Assembly (NCBI RefSeq): GCF_014336955.1
Contig: NZ_QRAI01000003.1
Coordinates: 62,001-126,000, forward strand
Source: Saccharophagus sp. K07
GTDB taxonomy: Bacteria; Pseudomonadota; Gammaproteobacteria; Pseudomonadales; Cellvibrionaceae
DNA: 64,000 nucleotides
Reading direction: 5' to 3'
The notes under the pieces were generated by a model. That model made no database searches, was not told the origin of the DNA, and saw only the letters and a program-made list of their open reading frames with translations. Below, piece by piece: positions 35,061 through 45,661 of the stretch (positions within the stretch are counted from its first letter, which is position 1; every line of letters begins with the position of its first letter). Made by a program: the position numbers and the translations under genes.

Positions 35061-36254
35061 TTACGGATGCGGCTTCGATCCCATCTCCTCAGGAGCATCA
35101 ATCTGACTGGCCATAGCGCCGGTTTTTTCATCGGGCTGCTCCGGCCCAAACGGTTCCACCGGCTGGCGTTCGTCCATTTGTACTTGCGCGCGATTACGCG
35201 GCAGCGCTCCGGGATGTTCCTTCTGCAACCACAGGATCATTTTTTCCCGAATTTCACACCGCAGATCCCAGGCGGTCGGACTGTTCTTGGCGCTCATCAG
35301 CGCGCGCAGTTCGATGGTATGTTTGCCGGAATCGATCACCTGCAGCACCTGAACATTACCATCCCACAGCTTGGACTGACTGAGAAATTCTTTCAGTTTT
35401 TGCCGCATCTGGGTGATCGGCACTGTGTAATCCGTATGCCAGGTCACTACCCCTATGATGGATGCCGTTTCGCGCGTCCAGTTTTGGAAGGGTTTCTCAA
35501 TAAAATGACTTAATGGAACGATCAGTCGGCGCCAATCCCACAATTTCACTACCACGTAAGTCGAGGTAATTTCCTCGATCCACCCCCACTCTCCTTCGAT
35601 AACCACCGCATCTTCGATACGGATAGGTTGCGTAAGGGCGATCTGCAATCCCGCCAATAAGTTGCTCAATACTGGTCTTGCAGCGAAACCCACCACAATG
35701 CCCGCCACGCCGGCAGAGGCAAAAATCGATACGCCGATACTGCGCGCACCGGGAAATGTCATCAGCATAGCGGCGATAGTGACGAGGAAAATGATCATTA
35801 CCATCGCCTGGCGCAAGACGCGCAAGCGCGTACGAATTTTGCGGGCTTCGAGATTGTTTTCTACGTCTATGCGATGACGCGATATAGAAAAGTCAGTTAA
35901 TACGGTCACGGCGAGAATGGCGACTCGCCCAACCACAGCAACAATACAGAGTGTTGTCACCTGGGAAATAAACGCCTCTGCGTGCTCAGGCATTTGCACC
36001 AGGGGAAGTGTCAGCTCAACCGCAATAATCATCATGCCGAGGCGCACCAGATTGCGCACCCGATCGACCAATCTGAACCACTGCAATTTTTCCGGCCCAT
36101 GAGACAGACGCCGCAACACTTTGAATAACAGCCAGTGCGCCACAACAGCGAGAATAACCGCCGCTATCACCACGGCGACGCCTGGGAGATTTTCGATTCC
36201 AAGGCGCGCGGAAATATTGCCCAGTGCGGTTAAAGTGCCGGATGTTTCTTCCAT
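35061..36254 (-). CDS. MscS-family small-conductance mechanosensitive channel
   Basis: A 397-residue membrane protein. N-terminal helices include VVIAAVILAVVAHWLLFKVL, RLGMMIIAVELTLPLV and MVMIIFLVTIAAMLMTF. The pore-lining TM3 and beta domain follow: FASAGVAGIVVGFAARPVLS, then LTQPIRIEDAVVIEGEWGWIEEIT, the MscS hallmark. It probably releases solutes on hypo-osmotic shock. The ATG at 36254 has GGGGA six bases upstream and is preferred to a start at 36347. The charged, Pro-rich C-terminal tail (last 50 residues) is not part of the MscS core. Confidence 0.9.
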   Translation of the reverse strand: MEETSGTLTALGNISARLGIENLPGVAVVIAAVILAVVAHWLLFKVLRRLSHGPEKLQWFRLVDRVRNLVRLGMMIIAVELTLPLVQMPEHAEAFISQVTTLCIVAVVGRVAILAVTVLTDFSISRHRIDVENNLEARKIRTRLRVLRQAMVMIIFLVTIAAMLMTFPGARSIGVSIFASAGVAGIVVGFAARPVLSNLLAGLQIALTQPIRIEDAVVIEGEWGWIEEITSTYVVVKLWDWRRLIVPLSHFIEKPFQNWTRETASIIGVVTWHTDYTVPITQMRQKLKEFLSQSKLWDGNVQVLQVIDSGKHTIELRALMSAKNSPTAWDLRCEIREKMILWLQKEHPGALPRNRAQVQMDERQPVEPFGPEQPDEKTGAMASQIDAPEEMGSKPHP

Positions 36255-36449
36255 CTCTTTCCCCTGCCATTTCATTAAAAGCAGCAGGCGGAACTGCAAG
36301 ATACTGGCCATGGCACAGGATGCGAAATTTGGCGTGTTCACGCGCACATCGCGGAAATTTTTTGTAAATCTTCCCGCGCTACGAACGCAAACTTACAGAA
36401 ATTGAAGGACGATGGCCGCGGTTTTCCGCCGCCACCATCGACAGGAGTG

Positions 36450-38186
36450 TCAGGCGGACTTGGGCAATTTGGACACTGCGGGCTTCACGCCGACCTTAAC
36501 CACTTGGTTGTTTTCCAATTCCGCCACGGTCCAGATCATACCGTTCCATTCGATGTGGTCACCCAATACTGGTCGGCCACCAAAACGTTGGGAGATAAAC
36601 TCGCCCAAGCTCAGATTGGCATCGACCGATTGCAGGTCCAGCGAATACAGCGGCGCAACCTCGCCCATCAGTGCGTCGCCACGCAAAATGAAGTCGCCGA
36701 AGAAACGCAGATCGTGCGTGCGCTTAGGTGCAACACTAAACAGCTTGCTGAGCGCGGGCAGATCGTACTCATGACCTATTACACAGAGAATATCCCCTGC
36801 CAACAGTCGGGTACTTCCCGTCGGGTGCAGCAGTTGGTGGTTGCGGAATAAGGCGGCGATACGGGTGCCTTCGGGCATATGAAGTTCGCGCAGAGGAGCG
36901 CCGATACACCATTTTTCTTCGCCCAAACGATAAATGAACAATTCCCACTGGCTGGTCGTGTGGACGCCGAGACCTGCACGCGAAATCGGCATAGGCACGG
37001 ATGGAACCACCACATCTGCCTTTTTGGCGGCCCAGGTGAGGGTCGTCCCCTGCACCAGCAGCGAAACCAGCACAATAAAGAAAGCGACATTGAAGAACAG
37101 CTGCGCGTTTTCCAGACCCGCCATTAGTGGAAACACCGCGAGAATAACGGGTACCGCGCCGCGCAATCCTACCCAGGAAATAAACACGCGCTCGCGCAGG
37201 TTGAATCCTTTGAACGGCAGCAAGCCGAGAAAGATCGACAAAGGCCGTGCAAACAGAATCATCCACACAGACAACAAAAGTGCAGGCACCGCGATGGGCA
37301 GCAAATTGCTCGGCGTGAGCAACAAGCCGAGCACCAGGAACATGCCGATCTGACTCAACCATGCCAAGCCGTCGAACATGTGGAGAATACCGGAACGGTT
37401 GCGGATAGGTCGGTTACCCAACCAAAGGCCGCATACATAAACCGTCATAATGCCGCTGCCACCTATAGCTCCGGAGATGGCGTACAGCATGATGCCGCCG
37501 CTGACCGCGAGCAGCGGATAAAGGCCGTCGGCAATATCGAGGCGATTGATCATCCTCAGCAGCAGCCATCCGCCAGCCAGCCCCAGCAAAATTCCCAGGC
37601 CAAACTGCTGCACGAGGCTGAGCAGAATTTTGAAAGAAAAGCTGGTTTCACCTGCCGCAATCATGGCAATCAGGGTGACCGTCAAGAACATCGCCATGGG
37701 GTCGTTACTACCCGATTCTATTTCGAGCGTTGATCCGACCCGTTCATTAAGCCCTTTGCCATTCAACAAATTGAAAACCACTGCGGCGTCCGTCGAGCCG
37801 ACAATCGCCCCGATCAACAAACCTTCCAGCAATTCCAAATCGAATAACCAAGCGGCGGCCAACCCGGTTAAACCCGCCGTTACCACTACACCAAATGTAG
37901 CGAGCGATAGCGCCGGCCACAGCGCCACGCGGAAGGTCGAGGCCCGGGTTCTCATCCCACCATCCAGGAGGATGACCGCCAGCGCGAGGTTACTGACCAG
38001 ATAGGCCGCGTGATAGTTATCGAAGACTATGCCGCCGATACCATCCACCCCAGCCAACATCCCCACACCGAGGAAAATGACCAGAACCGGTACGCCGATG
38101 CGGTTGGAGAAAGAACTGACGAGGATGCTGGCAGCAACCAGCATAGCGCCCAGGAGAAGGAGATTATTGATGGTACTCGCGCTCAA
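36450..38186 (-). CDS. nhaP2: Potassium/proton antiporter NhaP2 (CvrA)
   Basis: A 578-residue CPA1-family antiporter closely resembling E. coli CvrA. It has about 12 membrane helices with [20 protein letters not shown] and the ion-site stretch [16 protein letters not shown], and [21 protein letters not shown] cytoplasmic tail carries a TrkA-C domain (about 400-480) and a CorC/HlyC-type C-terminal domain. It exchanges cytoplasmic potassium or sodium for protons and helps in osmotic adaptation, which fits its neighbour, the MscS-type channel. Confidence 0.94.
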   Translation of the reverse strand: MSASTINNLLLLGAMLVAASILVSSFSNRIGVPVLVIFLGVGMLAGVDGIGGIVFDNYHAAYLVSNLALAVILLDGGMRTRASTFRVALWPALSLATFGVVVTAGLTGLAAAWLFDLELLEGLLIGAIVGSTDAAVVFNLLNGKGLNERVGSTLEIESGSNDPMAMFLTVTLIAMIAAGETSFSFKILLSLVQQFGLGILLGLAGGWLLLRMINRLDIADGLYPLLAVSGGIMLYAISGAIGGSGIMTVYVCGLWLGNRPIRNRSGILHMFDGLAWLSQIGMFLVLGLLLTPSNLLPIAVPALLLSVWMILFARPLSIFLGLLPFKGFNLRERVFISWVGLRGAVPVILAVFPLMAGLENAQLFFNVAFFIVLVSLLVQGTTLTWAAKKADVVVPSVPMPISRAGLGVHTTSQWELFIYRLGEEKWCIGAPLRELHMPEGTRIAALFRNHQLLHPTGSTRLLAGDILCVIGHEYDLPALSKLFSVAPKRTHDLRFFGDFILRGDALMGEVAPLYSLDLQSVDANLSLGEFISQRFGGRPVLGDHIEWNGMIWTVAELENNQVVKVGVKPAVSKLPKSA

Positions 38187-38253
38187 TGTATGTCCCGATA
38201 TGATGGAGTGGCGATGAGAAGAATCGAAAAATGAATTGTAGCGGCCTGAGGGC

Positions 38254-38784
38254 TCAGTTCGCGGATAAATTTTTCGTCAATTCAAAAATAGCAATTGCAC
38301 ACGCGGTTACCACATTCATCGACGAATTGCGACCGAGCATGGGAATGTGCACCGTCTGCGCAACCTCATCCAGCAAAGGTTGACTCACGCCTTTATTCTC
38401 ACTGCCGACAATCAAAAGCACTTCAGAAAAAGCAGAAAGCTGCGCTTGGCGAATGTCGATACTAGCGCGCGTAAGCTCCAACGCAAGCGTTATAACGCCG
38501 CGGCGTTTAAATTCTGTGACTAGTAGCAATGGATCCGCGACATGACTCCACTCGACATATTGTTCCGTCGCCCTGGCCGTGCGTCGCAACTTTGCATTGG
38601 GAGGTGTTGGCGATGCGCCCGCGAGATATAAATGTCGGACACCCAATGCATCCGCCAAGCGAAACATGCTGCCAATATTAGCCGGATCTTCCACACTGTC
38701 GGCAAGTAAATACAGCGGAAATGTTTTGCCACTGGCTACGTGATCTGCGTGAGTCAGTTGAATATTTTCCGGCGCTTCGCTCAT
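38254..38784 (-). CDS. SpoU/TrmH-family RNA 2'-O-methyltransferase
   Basis: A 176-residue SPOUT enzyme. Motif 1 is [14 protein letters not shown], motif 2 is [18 protein letters not shown] and motif 3 is [20 protein letters not shown], which together make the knotted AdoMet site. The substrate (tRNA or rRNA) cannot be told from sequence. The start at 38784 overlaps the stop of the upstream gene by ATGA; a longer frame to 38829 was not chosen. Confidence 0.88.
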   Translation of the reverse strand: MSEAPENIQLTHADHVASGKTFPLYLLADSVEDPANIGSMFRLADALGVRHLYLAGASPTPPNAKLRRTARATEQYVEWSHVADPLLLVTEFKRRGVITLALELTRASIDIRQAQLSAFSEVLLIVGSENKGVSQPLLDEVAQTVHIPMLGRNSSMNVVTACAIAIFELTKNLSAN

Positions 38785-39629
38785 GCACCGCTTCTCATAT
38801 ATACCCAGTTCTGCTGAACGTCGTCGCACACAATCAATTGGTCACTCAATCTCATGCACTGATGAATGCCCTCTGGTAGTGCATTGTTGTAATGCGATTG
38901 CACACCTAACGCCGCCTTATCTTTTTTGAGAAATACAAACATCTCACTCATGCGTTTGCCGAATTTCGTGCCTTTGGCCTGTGCGTCCATTAGCGTGTGA
39001 TAAAACTTGGTAAATGACATAGTCGATGCGCCCAAACCAATATTGAGCATCGAATCTATGTAATGACGATAGGTTTCAGCCGCATAGGAGTGCAATTCGG
39101 CTGCATCGCCAGGAGCACCTTGGTACTCAGCAAACATCACAGGATTGTCAGGATCGAGCGCACCCCGGGACAGGCGACTGTTGGGCTGATTACCTTGCAA
39201 TTGATAGCGTTCACCGCCGCAGCGAATAATGGTTTCGCGCAACTCGCACTCGGACAAGGAGCCTTCAGCCAACTTTTCACGGGATGATTCTTTAGCCACC
39301 GCAGCTGAACGTACAAATGCATTGTTTGATGCTTGTGGCGCGGGTGGGGGACTGGCAGGCGGTTTAGCTTTTGCCTGGGTCTCGGGCGGCAGTGTTATGC
39401 CCGCCTGCTCCGCCGGTCGACGCAACAGCAAACGCTGGGTTTTTTCCGGATTGCGGCGAAACTCCTGCAAACTCGGTAAAGCAGCCGCTGGATTGGCCGC
39501 ACGCACTTTGCAGTAGGTTTGTTCCAGCGGTGTGCGCGCCTGTTCTGCGCAATTGCTGCGATCCTGAGCCGCGGATTCCCCGCAAATCAGGACCATCACC
39601 CATAACCCAATCCAGCTTCTGCCTCGCAT
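38781..39629 (-). CDS. Exported protein of unknown function
   Basis: A 282-residue protein with an N-terminal signal peptide (SWIGLWVMVLICGESAAQ). It has a Pro/Ala-rich low-complexity stretch (about 85-105) and a C-terminal domain with two Cys pairs (ECELRETIIRCGG and QCMRLSDQLIVCDD) likely to form disulfides in the periplasm. No family was recognised. Its stop overlaps the start of the methyltransferase gene by four bases, so the two are probably cotranscribed, an odd pairing of a periplasmic protein with an RNA modifier. Confidence 0.75.
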   Translation of the reverse strand: MRGRSWIGLWVMVLICGESAAQDRSNCAEQARTPLEQTYCKVRAANPAAALPSLQEFRRNPEKTQRLLLRRPAEQAGITLPPETQAKAKPPASPPPAPQASNNAFVRSAAVAKESSREKLAEGSLSECELRETIIRCGGERYQLQGNQPNSRLSRGALDPDNPVMFAEYQGAPGDAAELHSYAAETYRHYIDSMLNIGLGASTMSFTKFYHTLMDAQAKGTKFGKRMSEMFVFLKKDKAALGVQSHYNNALPEGIHQCMRLSDQLIVCDDVQQNWVYMRSGA

Positions 39630-39760
39630 TCTTATCTTTCTCTCAAATGAATGTTTGGCGATTTTAGTGCAAGCTGGGGTTGTCCAGTATTCCTATCACT
39701 GGTTGTTTCGCCCCATTGATGTTTCTCCGTACAATAGCCAACTTGCCAACAGGGGGCCCT

Positions 39761-40510
39761 ATGGACCAAGACGAGTACACACATTTCGGCTTTCAAAAGG
39801 TTAAAGCGAGCGAAAAAGCCCACAAAGTGGCCGAAGTTTTCCATTCTGTGGCCGGCAAATACGACCTGATGAATGACCTTATGTCCGGCGGCATCCACCG
39901 GCTGTGGAAATTGTTCACCATCGAAATGGCCGCCGTACGCCCCGGTCACGCCGTCTTGGATATCGCCGGTGGCACTGGAGACCTGGCGGCCAAGTTCTCC
40001 CGTTTGGTAGGTCCGCAGGGGACAGTCGTGCTGGCAGATATCAACAATGCCATGCTGCGCGTAGGCCGCGATAAGCTGCTGGACAGGGGACTCAGTCAAA
40101 ATCTGGAGTTTGTTCAGGCGGACGCCCAATACCTGCCATTTCCGGACAATACCTTCGATTGCATCACCATCGCCTTTGGTCTGCGCAACGTGACCGACAA
40201 AGACCTCGCTCTACGCTCAATGCTGCGCGTGCTGAAGCCGGGCGGCCGGTTGCTGGTGTTGGAATTTTCCAAACCGCGCTCCAGCGTGCTGGAAAAAGCC
40301 TACGACCTCTATTCCTTCCGCGTTCTGCCGGTTATGGGACGCCTGGTGGCGGGCGACGCCGACAGTTACCGCTATCTGGCCGAAAGTATTCGCATGCACC
40401 CGGACCAGGACACGCTCAAACACATGATGGAAGATGCCGGTTTCGTTCAGTGCCAATACCACAATATGACCGGCGGCATAGTGGCCCTGCATAAAGGAAT
40501 CAAAGCCTGA
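39761..40510 (+). CDS. ubiE: Ubiquinone/menaquinone biosynthesis C-methyltransferase UbiE
   Basis: A 249-residue class I methyltransferase acting in ubiquinone (C2 methylation) and menaquinone synthesis. It has [24 protein letters not shown], AdoMet motif [15 protein letters not shown], and [20 protein letters not shown], all family signatures. The ATG at 39761, preceded by AGGGGG, gives [10 protein letters not shown]. An in-frame start at 39680 would add 27 unrelated residues. First gene of a ubiE-ubiJ-ubiB operon with overlapping stops and starts. Confidence 0.97.
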   Translation: MDQDEYTHFGFQKVKASEKAHKVAEVFHSVAGKYDLMNDLMSGGIHRLWKLFTIEMAAVRPGHAVLDIAGGTGDLAAKFSRLVGPQGTVVLADINNAMLRVGRDKLLDRGLSQNLEFVQADAQYLPFPDNTFDCITIAFGLRNVTDKDLALRSMLRVLKPGGRLLVLEFSKPRSSVLEKAYDLYSFRVLPVMGRLVAGDADSYRYLAESIRMHPDQDTLKHMMEDAGFVQCQYHNMTGGIVALHKGIKA

Positions 40511-41166
40511 TGGATCCCGCTTTCCACTCCGCCCTGGCGCGCGCCCTGGAGTTCGCCGTCAACCGCGCCCTGGCCTACGACCCGGGCAGCCTGAGCGCTT
40601 TAGGAAAATTGGCGGGAAAGCATTTGCATCTCGATCTGCACAAACCCGATCTGAGCTTTTACATAGGCTTCGAACGCAACAGCGTCCGAGTGCTGAGCTA
40701 TCTGGAAGATAAACCCGACTGCACGCTCAGTGGCACCGGGCCAGCGATCGCCAGCTTGCTGTGGCGCGACCAACACACTTTGGCCGGTTCCGGCGTGGAG
40801 GTCAGCGGCGATATAGGTTTACTGCGCGCCTTACAGGAAACCCTGGCCAAGCAGGAAGTGGACTGGGAGCAGATTCTGGTCGAGGCCATGAGCCGGGTCA
40901 CCACACCCTCTGCCGCTGAACTGCTGAGTTATCCTATTTTCCGCTTTATCCGCTCCAGCGCGGAGCAAGTTCGCCGTCACGCAGCCATCACGCCTGATTG
41001 GATGCGCGACTATCTCACGGAAGAAATTCGCCTATTGCCATCTCCCTACGAAGTTCGCGCCTTTGCCGCCGATGTGGATGAAGTGCGCGCAGCCACTGAC
41101 CGGCTCGACGCTCGCATTCGCAAACTTCGCCAACAACTCGATTTGCAGAAGCCTCCTCATCCGTGA
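40510..41166 (+). CDS. ubiJ: Ubiquinone biosynthesis accessory factor UbiJ (SCP2 domain)
   Basis: A 218-residue protein with an N-terminal SCP2 lipid-binding domain (about 20-125, including [16 protein letters not shown] and [15 protein letters not shown]) and a C-terminal coiled coil ([20 protein letters not shown]). UbiJ organises the soluble Ubi complex and binds quinone intermediates. Its ATG shares the last base of the ubiE stop (TGATG), and its own end overlaps ubiB by 4 bp. Confidence 0.93.
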   Translation: MDPAFHSALARALEFAVNRALAYDPGSLSALGKLAGKHLHLDLHKPDLSFYIGFERNSVRVLSYLEDKPDCTLSGTGPAIASLLWRDQHTLAGSGVEVSGDIGLLRALQETLAKQEVDWEQILVEAMSRVTTPSAAELLSYPIFRFIRSSAEQVRRHAAITPDWMRDYLTEEIRLLPSPYEVRAFAADVDEVRAATDRLDARIRKLRQQLDLQKPPHP

Positions 41167-42782
41167 CTCATTTTCGCCGCCTGCTCACCATACTCGCGAC
41201 CTTCGGTCGCTATCGCATTGATGAGCTATTACCAATTCACGCGCGCCCCCGCGCCCTCTCCTGGTTGATGCGCCCTTTTCGCCGCACTGAGAAAACCGAA
41301 CTCAGCCGCGGCCAACGCCTGCGTATGGCCCTGGAGGACCTGGGGCCGATCTTTATTAAATTCGGCCAACTGCTGTCCACCCGGCCCGATCTGCTGCCAC
41401 CGGATATAGTGGAAGAACTCAATAAACTGCAGGATCGGGTGCAACCATTTCCCGGTAGCCAATTCCAGGCAATGGTCGAACAGGCGCTCGGCCAGCCGGT
41501 GGATGTGGCGTTTGCCCGCTTCGATCTGGAACCTTTGGCATCGGCCTCCATTGCCCAGGTGCATGCGGCCTGTCTCAAAGACGGTACCGAGGTCGTCGTT
41601 AAGGCGGTGCGCCCGGGAATCGAAAATGTTATCGAGCAAGACGTCGCGCTTATGGCCTGGCTCGCCAAATTGATCGAACGCTACAGCCTGGATGGCCAGC
41701 GTCTGCGCCCGGTACAGGTGGTGGACGAATACCGCCAGACCATCTTCGACGAGCTCGATCTGATGCGCGAAGCCGCCAATGCGGCGCAATTGCGGCGCAA
41801 TTTCGAGACTTCTCCCCTGCTGTATGTGCCACGCATTTATTGGGAATACTGCCGCCGCCGGGTGCTGGTAATGGAGCGCATTTACGGTGCGCAAGTGACC
41901 GATTTGGAAACCCTGCATAAGCACGGCGTGGATATCAAACGCTTGGCCGAACGCGGGGTGGAAATCTTTTTTACCCAGGTGTTCGAGCACAATTTCTTCC
42001 ACGCCGATATGCACCCGGGCAACGTCTATGTCTCTCTGGAAGATCCGGACAACCCGAGTTATATCGCCCTGGATATGGCCATCATTGGTTCCCTGTCGCG
42101 CGAGGACCAGTTCTATCTCGCCCGCAACCTGCTGGCGATGTTCCGCCGCGACTATCGCCAGGTGGCAGAGCTGCATGTTCTATCGGGCTGGGTGCCAAAA
42201 GACACCCCCATCGGCGCCTTCGAGGCCGCCATCCGCACCGTTTGTGAGCCGATTTTCGCCAAGCCTATAAAAGATATTTCCTTTGGCGATGCCCTGATCA
42301 CCCTGTTCCAAACCGCACGCCGGTTTGATATGCCGGTGCAGCCGCAACTGGTGCTGCTGCAAAAAACCCTGGTGAATATCGAAGGTCTCGGCCGCCAGCT
42401 GTATCCCGAACTCGACTTATGGGAGACCGCCCATCCTTTCCTCGAACGCTGGCTGAAACGCCGCTTCCATCCGAAAACCCTATTTCACGAACTGCGCCGC
42501 CAGGCGCCGGAATGGATGGAAAAATTCCCGGAAGTGCCGCATCTGGTATTCGATACCCTGCATAAAATCAACGAACTGGGCGAGACCGCTCCCGAATTGC
42601 GACGGGCGAGCATAGAAATTCGGAATTACAGTCTGCAGCAGCAACAACGCAAGCGTCGCCGTCTGATTGCAGCGATCGCCTTTGCGGCCTCGGCCTATTG
42701 GCTATGGCCTTCGGCACATGCACTGCCGCTGGAAGGTGTGTTGTTGGCAGCCGTCGGTTTGATTGCTTTATTGATGAGCTGA
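41163..42782 (+). CDS. ubiB: Ubiquinone biosynthesis kinase-like ATPase UbiB
   Basis: A 539-residue atypical protein-kinase-like ATPase. It shows the KxGQ motif ([17 protein letters not shown]), an Ala-rich loop ([11 protein letters not shown]), the invariant Lys in VVVKAVRPG and the [11 protein letters not shown] loop. The kinase DFG triplet reads Asp-Met-Ala (ALDMAIIG). Two C-terminal membrane helices are present ([17 protein letters not shown] and [16 protein letters not shown]). It supports coenzyme Q synthesis, perhaps by extracting lipid intermediates. The start is GTG at 41163, coupled to the ubiJ stop. Confidence 0.96.
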   Translation: MTHFRRLLTILATFGRYRIDELLPIHARPRALSWLMRPFRRTEKTELSRGQRLRMALEDLGPIFIKFGQLLSTRPDLLPPDIVEELNKLQDRVQPFPGSQFQAMVEQALGQPVDVAFARFDLEPLASASIAQVHAACLKDGTEVVVKAVRPGIENVIEQDVALMAWLAKLIERYSLDGQRLRPVQVVDEYRQTIFDELDLMREAANAAQLRRNFETSPLLYVPRIYWEYCRRRVLVMERIYGAQVTDLETLHKHGVDIKRLAERGVEIFFTQVFEHNFFHADMHPGNVYVSLEDPDNPSYIALDMAIIGSLSREDQFYLARNLLAMFRRDYRQVAELHVLSGWVPKDTPIGAFEAAIRTVCEPIFAKPIKDISFGDALITLFQTARRFDMPVQPQLVLLQKTLVNIEGLGRQLYPELDLWETAHPFLERWLKRRFHPKTLFHELRRQAPEWMEKFPEVPHLVFDTLHKINELGETAPELRRASIEIRNYSLQQQQRKRRRLIAAIAFAASAYWLWPSAHALPLEGVLLAAVGLIALLMS

Positions 42783-42828
42783 CGTGAAAGTATTCGTTAA
42801 AACGTTCATATAAATTCATTAAACACTT

Positions 42829-43266
42829 ATGAAAGTCCTCATACAGCGCGTAAAACAAGCGCATGTTGAAATTGCAGCTGAAACAGTCGGTCGCATTGAG
42901 CGCGGCTTGCTACTATTGGTTGGTATCGAAAAACATGACACAGCGCAGGCAGTTGAGCGCATGGCGGAAAAAGTATTGGCGTACCGGGTATTTGCGGATT
43001 CTGCGGATAAAATGAATTTGAACGTGCGGGATATAGCAGGCGGCTTGCTGGTGGTTTCGCAATTTACTTTGGCTGCCGATACCGGAAAGGGGCTGCGTCC
43101 GAGTTTTTCTTCCGCCGCACCGCCGGATCTCGCGCTACCTTTATTTGATACATTTGTTCGAAACCTGCGGGAGCGCTATCCCATTGTGGAAACCGGCGTT
43201 TTTGCCGCGGATATGCAAGTGCACCTTGTTAACGATGGCCCGGTGACTTTCCTGCTGGAATCGTGA
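42829..43266 (+). CDS. dtd: D-aminoacyl-tRNA deacylase
   Basis: A 145-residue proofreading enzyme that removes D-amino acids and Gly from mischarged tRNA. The catalytic SQFTLAADT motif with Thr, the following [12 protein letters not shown] and the cross-subunit NDGPVTF (Gly-cisPro type) motif are all intact. It lies 46 bp after ubiB on the same strand. Length is standard. Confidence 0.96.
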   Translation: MKVLIQRVKQAHVEIAAETVGRIERGLLLLVGIEKHDTAQAVERMAEKVLAYRVFADSADKMNLNVRDIAGGLLVVSQFTLAADTGKGLRPSFSSAAPPDLALPLFDTFVRNLRERYPIVETGVFAADMQVHLVNDGPVTFLLES

Positions 43267-43327
43267 CGAATCTGGAGCAGTAATAAAAGGACTAACCTTT
43301 AATCAAGTTTAATAATGAGGAATTGCC

Positions 43328-43552
43328 ATGGAACCTGTCTCAGCAACGCTAATCACCTTCGGCGTCATATTGCTGGCTTTCAGCTGGTTTTACTTGATGT
43401 TTGTATCCTTTGAAGAGGATTTTGGCTGGGGCCTCTGCGCCATTTTCTTGCCGCCACTTGCCTATTTGTACGCATGTTTTAATTGGTCAAAAACACAAAG
43501 CATTTTATTGCTGGCTGTGCTGGGCTGGATACTCATTCTTATCGGTTGGTAA
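43328..43552 (+). CDS. Small hydrophobic membrane protein, hypothetical
   Basis: A 74-residue protein with two or three membrane helices (ATLITFGVILLAFSWFYLMF, CAIFLPPLAYLYACF, SILLLAVLGWILILIGW) separated by the acidic loop EEDFGW. A good ribosome-binding site, GAGGA, lies eight bases before the ATG, which supports expression. Function unknown. Confidence 0.7.
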   Translation: MEPVSATLITFGVILLAFSWFYLMFVSFEEDFGWGLCAIFLPPLAYLYACFNWSKTQSILLLAVLGWILILIGW

Positions 43553-43928
43553 AAAGCCCAAAAAAATACCCCTTTTCTAAAACTACAGCTAAACTTCATA
43601 CAAGAAGCTCTCGTCGACCGTCCTGGCGGCGAGAGTTCATCTTTCTCCGGAACTTCAAGTCGGCCCGTTTTATGGCCAGTTCAAAGACGCCGCGCTGACA
43701 TCCGTCTTTTCAGCGGTGATGGAAGTATCCGGCACACATAATAGAAGCCCTCGAAAGTAAGCATTGGGACGCTTCCAAAATCCGGCGTCACGGCAGATCA
43801 ATAGTCCTGGCCCTCCGCCAGGCAGTAGCCATCAGTTACAACAATAAAAATCTATGTCCGCGCGCACTGCGCGCATCCGACTATTGCTTTAACCAGCATA
43901 TCGACGGATCTGACCACAGGGAACCGCT
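43553..43928. other. 376-bp intergenic region before the peroxidase cluster
   Basis: No gene is called here. It contains the hairpin at 43608-43635 and a short GCGCGC repeat near 43860. A frame at 43483-43698 mostly overlaps the small membrane protein and has no support. The promoter of the catalase-like gene should lie in this region, but no clean -35/-10 pair was identified. Confidence 0.5.
43608..43635 (+). terminator. Hairpin, possible terminator
   Basis: CTCTCGTCG (43608-43616) pairs with CGGCGAGAG (43627-43635) through one G-U wobble. The tail TTCATCTTTCT is only moderately U-rich, so termination is plausible but unproven. Confidence 0.35.
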
Positions 43929-44930
43929 ATGACGCACGAGAACAAACCAGCCAATGAAGAAATCTTTTACGACAAATTAATTGAAATCCTGCGGGCAAAA
44001 ATGGAGAGAGAAACGCCCGATCTTATGCAGCGGGACGCTCATCCCAAACAGCACGGTTTGGTAAAAGCGTACTTTACCGTTGAAGAAAACCTGCCAAAAA
44101 ATTTATGTCACGGCGTGTTTATTCCGGGCAAAAAATACGATGCCTGGGTTCGATTTTCCAATCAAAACGCACCTGTTCAAGCGGACAATAAAAAAGATAT
44201 TCGCGGGGCAGCCATTAAACTTATGAATGTTCCGGGAGAAAAACTGGATATTGGCGACAACAATAAAACAAGCCAGGATTTTGTAACCATATCCACACCG
44301 GTCTTCGTTACCCACGACGTGGAAGAATTTTTTAATCTTATAAAGGCTTTGGTATCGGGTAAACTGGCGTTAATTTGGCATCTCATGCGTCATCTCCGTT
44401 CTTTTCTCAATCTTTTAAAATCCAAAAAAAACTATTTCAGCCCCCTGCAGACTCGCTACTGGAGCACTACGCCCTATCTGCTGGGCCCCGATCAGGTTGT
44501 CAAATATTCGCTTATACCTCACGCAGGAATTCTGACCAAAATTCCAGAAAATCCCGGCGAGAATTATTTGCGGGAAAACATGAAGAAACAACTGGCGGAG
44601 CAAGATTACGCCTTCGACTTTTGCGTCCAACTGCAAAAAGATCCGCAAAAAATGCCCGTAGAAGATCCAGGCAAATTATGGCCGGAAGATCTCTCTCCGT
44701 TCATTAAAGCCGCCACTCTTTTGATCCCGCAACAATCATTCGACACACCAGAACAAAATACCTATGGCATTAATATGTCTTTTAATCCGTGGCACTGTTT
44801 GCCCGCGCATAAACCGATCGGCGGCATCAACCGCGCCCGCAGAGTCATTTATTTCGCGTTATCGGACTTTCGCCACCGAAAGAATCACACTCCCCTGTTT
44901 GAACCAACCGACCACAGCATTCCCAGTTAA
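43929..44930 (+). CDS. Catalase-like haem-binding protein
   Basis: A 333-residue protein of the catalase-like superfamily (the short y4iL/SrpA-like type). HPKQHGLVKAYFTVE (38-52) matches the segment with the distal His of catalases. WVRFSN (73-78) and DIRGAAIKL (90-98) match the haem pocket. The C-terminal part of true catalases with the NADPH site is absent, as expected for the short class. Such proteins may act as peroxidases or fatty-acid peroxide enzymes; the activity here is unknown. It has no signal peptide. First gene of a run that includes two unknown proteins and a DyP-type peroxidase. Confidence 0.85.
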   Translation: MTHENKPANEEIFYDKLIEILRAKMERETPDLMQRDAHPKQHGLVKAYFTVEENLPKNLCHGVFIPGKKYDAWVRFSNQNAPVQADNKKDIRGAAIKLMNVPGEKLDIGDNNKTSQDFVTISTPVFVTHDVEEFFNLIKALVSGKLALIWHLMRHLRSFLNLLKSKKNYFSPLQTRYWSTTPYLLGPDQVVKYSLIPHAGILTKIPENPGENYLRENMKKQLAEQDYAFDFCVQLQKDPQKMPVEDPGKLWPEDLSPFIKAATLLIPQQSFDTPEQNTYGINMSFNPWHCLPAHKPIGGINRARRVIYFALSDFRHRKNHTPLFEPTDHSIPS

Positions 44931-44974
44931 AAATGCAATAAGACGAAGCCATTACGAAAAAATGAGGTACAGGT

Positions 44975-45661
44975 ATGTCCAATATCGCTGGCAAGTCATA
45001 CGCCATGACTGTTATCACACCCATTCCCAAAATATGGGCTTGGGTTAATTTATTGAAATTTTGGTATTCTAAAAATATCAGAAAGAAAAAGTCATTCGGG
45101 TTACAAACACTTTCCCTGATTCATTATGCCCGCTGGGTTATCATTCGGCCCAGTCAATTTCCCCGCCTCTCCAGCAATCAGCCCAAGGAAGATTTGCACT
45201 ACGCCTATATGCTGTTTTTCTCCAATTTCAACGGCAGCTGGTCGCAATATGTCGACTCTTTTCATATGGCAATACCAAAAGGGCTGGATCGCATTTGGAA
45301 ACACAATTTCAAGTATCCCAAATCGGTTCCTCTGCAACCTTTTCATCGCTATATCCTCCACAACCAGATCTGGACAGATCATTATTACAATGCTTATCCA
45401 CTGGCCTCTTCCAATGACGTGAAAGCCGCCATTGCTTTGCGAGCGGCTTTATTAGAATTCATCAAACAAAGCGAAAATATGTCGCCAGAAGAGTTTCAAA
45501 AAGCCTACAAAGCATTCCTTTTCTACAACCAGCAACATATTGCAAAAATGCACTCAGCGCCTGTCATCAACCTTGCCGATCAGGCCAAGGTTGAGCGCGT
45601 GCGCCTTATCGAATCATATGAAAAGACATTGAGGGACGAGCATGGCAAACCTAATTTCTGA
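44975..45661 (+). CDS. Unknown protein A of the DyP/catalase-like cluster
   Basis: A 228-residue protein, family not recognised. After a basic N-terminal region it has LSLIHYARWVIIRPSQFP (46-63) and the motif FFSNFNGSWSQYVDSF (81-96). A similar motif occurs in the next gene's product, together with a later WTDHYYNAYPLASSNDVKAA segment (133-152). The fold could be ferredoxin-like, as in DyP proteins, but this is inference. It has no signal peptide. A good ribosome-binding site (GAGG) precedes ATG 44975. It lies 44 bp after the catalase-like gene and overlaps the next gene by 20 bp. Confidence 0.78.
   Translation: MSNIAGKSYAMTVITPIPKIWAWVNLLKFWYSKNIRKKKSFGLQTLSLIHYARWVIIRPSQFPRLSSNQPKEDLHYAYMLFFSNFNGSWSQYVDSFHMAIPKGLDRIWKHNFKYPKSVPLQPFHRYILHNQIWTDHYYNAYPLASSNDVKAAIALRAALLEFIKQSENMSPEEFQKAYKAFLFYNQQHIAKMHSAPVINLADQAKVERVRLIESYEKTLRDEHGKPNF

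Noticed and set aside
43483-43698. 71-codon frame after the small membrane protein
   Set aside because: It overlaps the better-supported 74-codon gene and has low-complexity basic composition.
43859-43875. GCGCGC-ACT-GCGCGC repeat before the catalase-like gene
   Set aside because: Short and low in information; could be a hairpin or operator but there is no supporting context.
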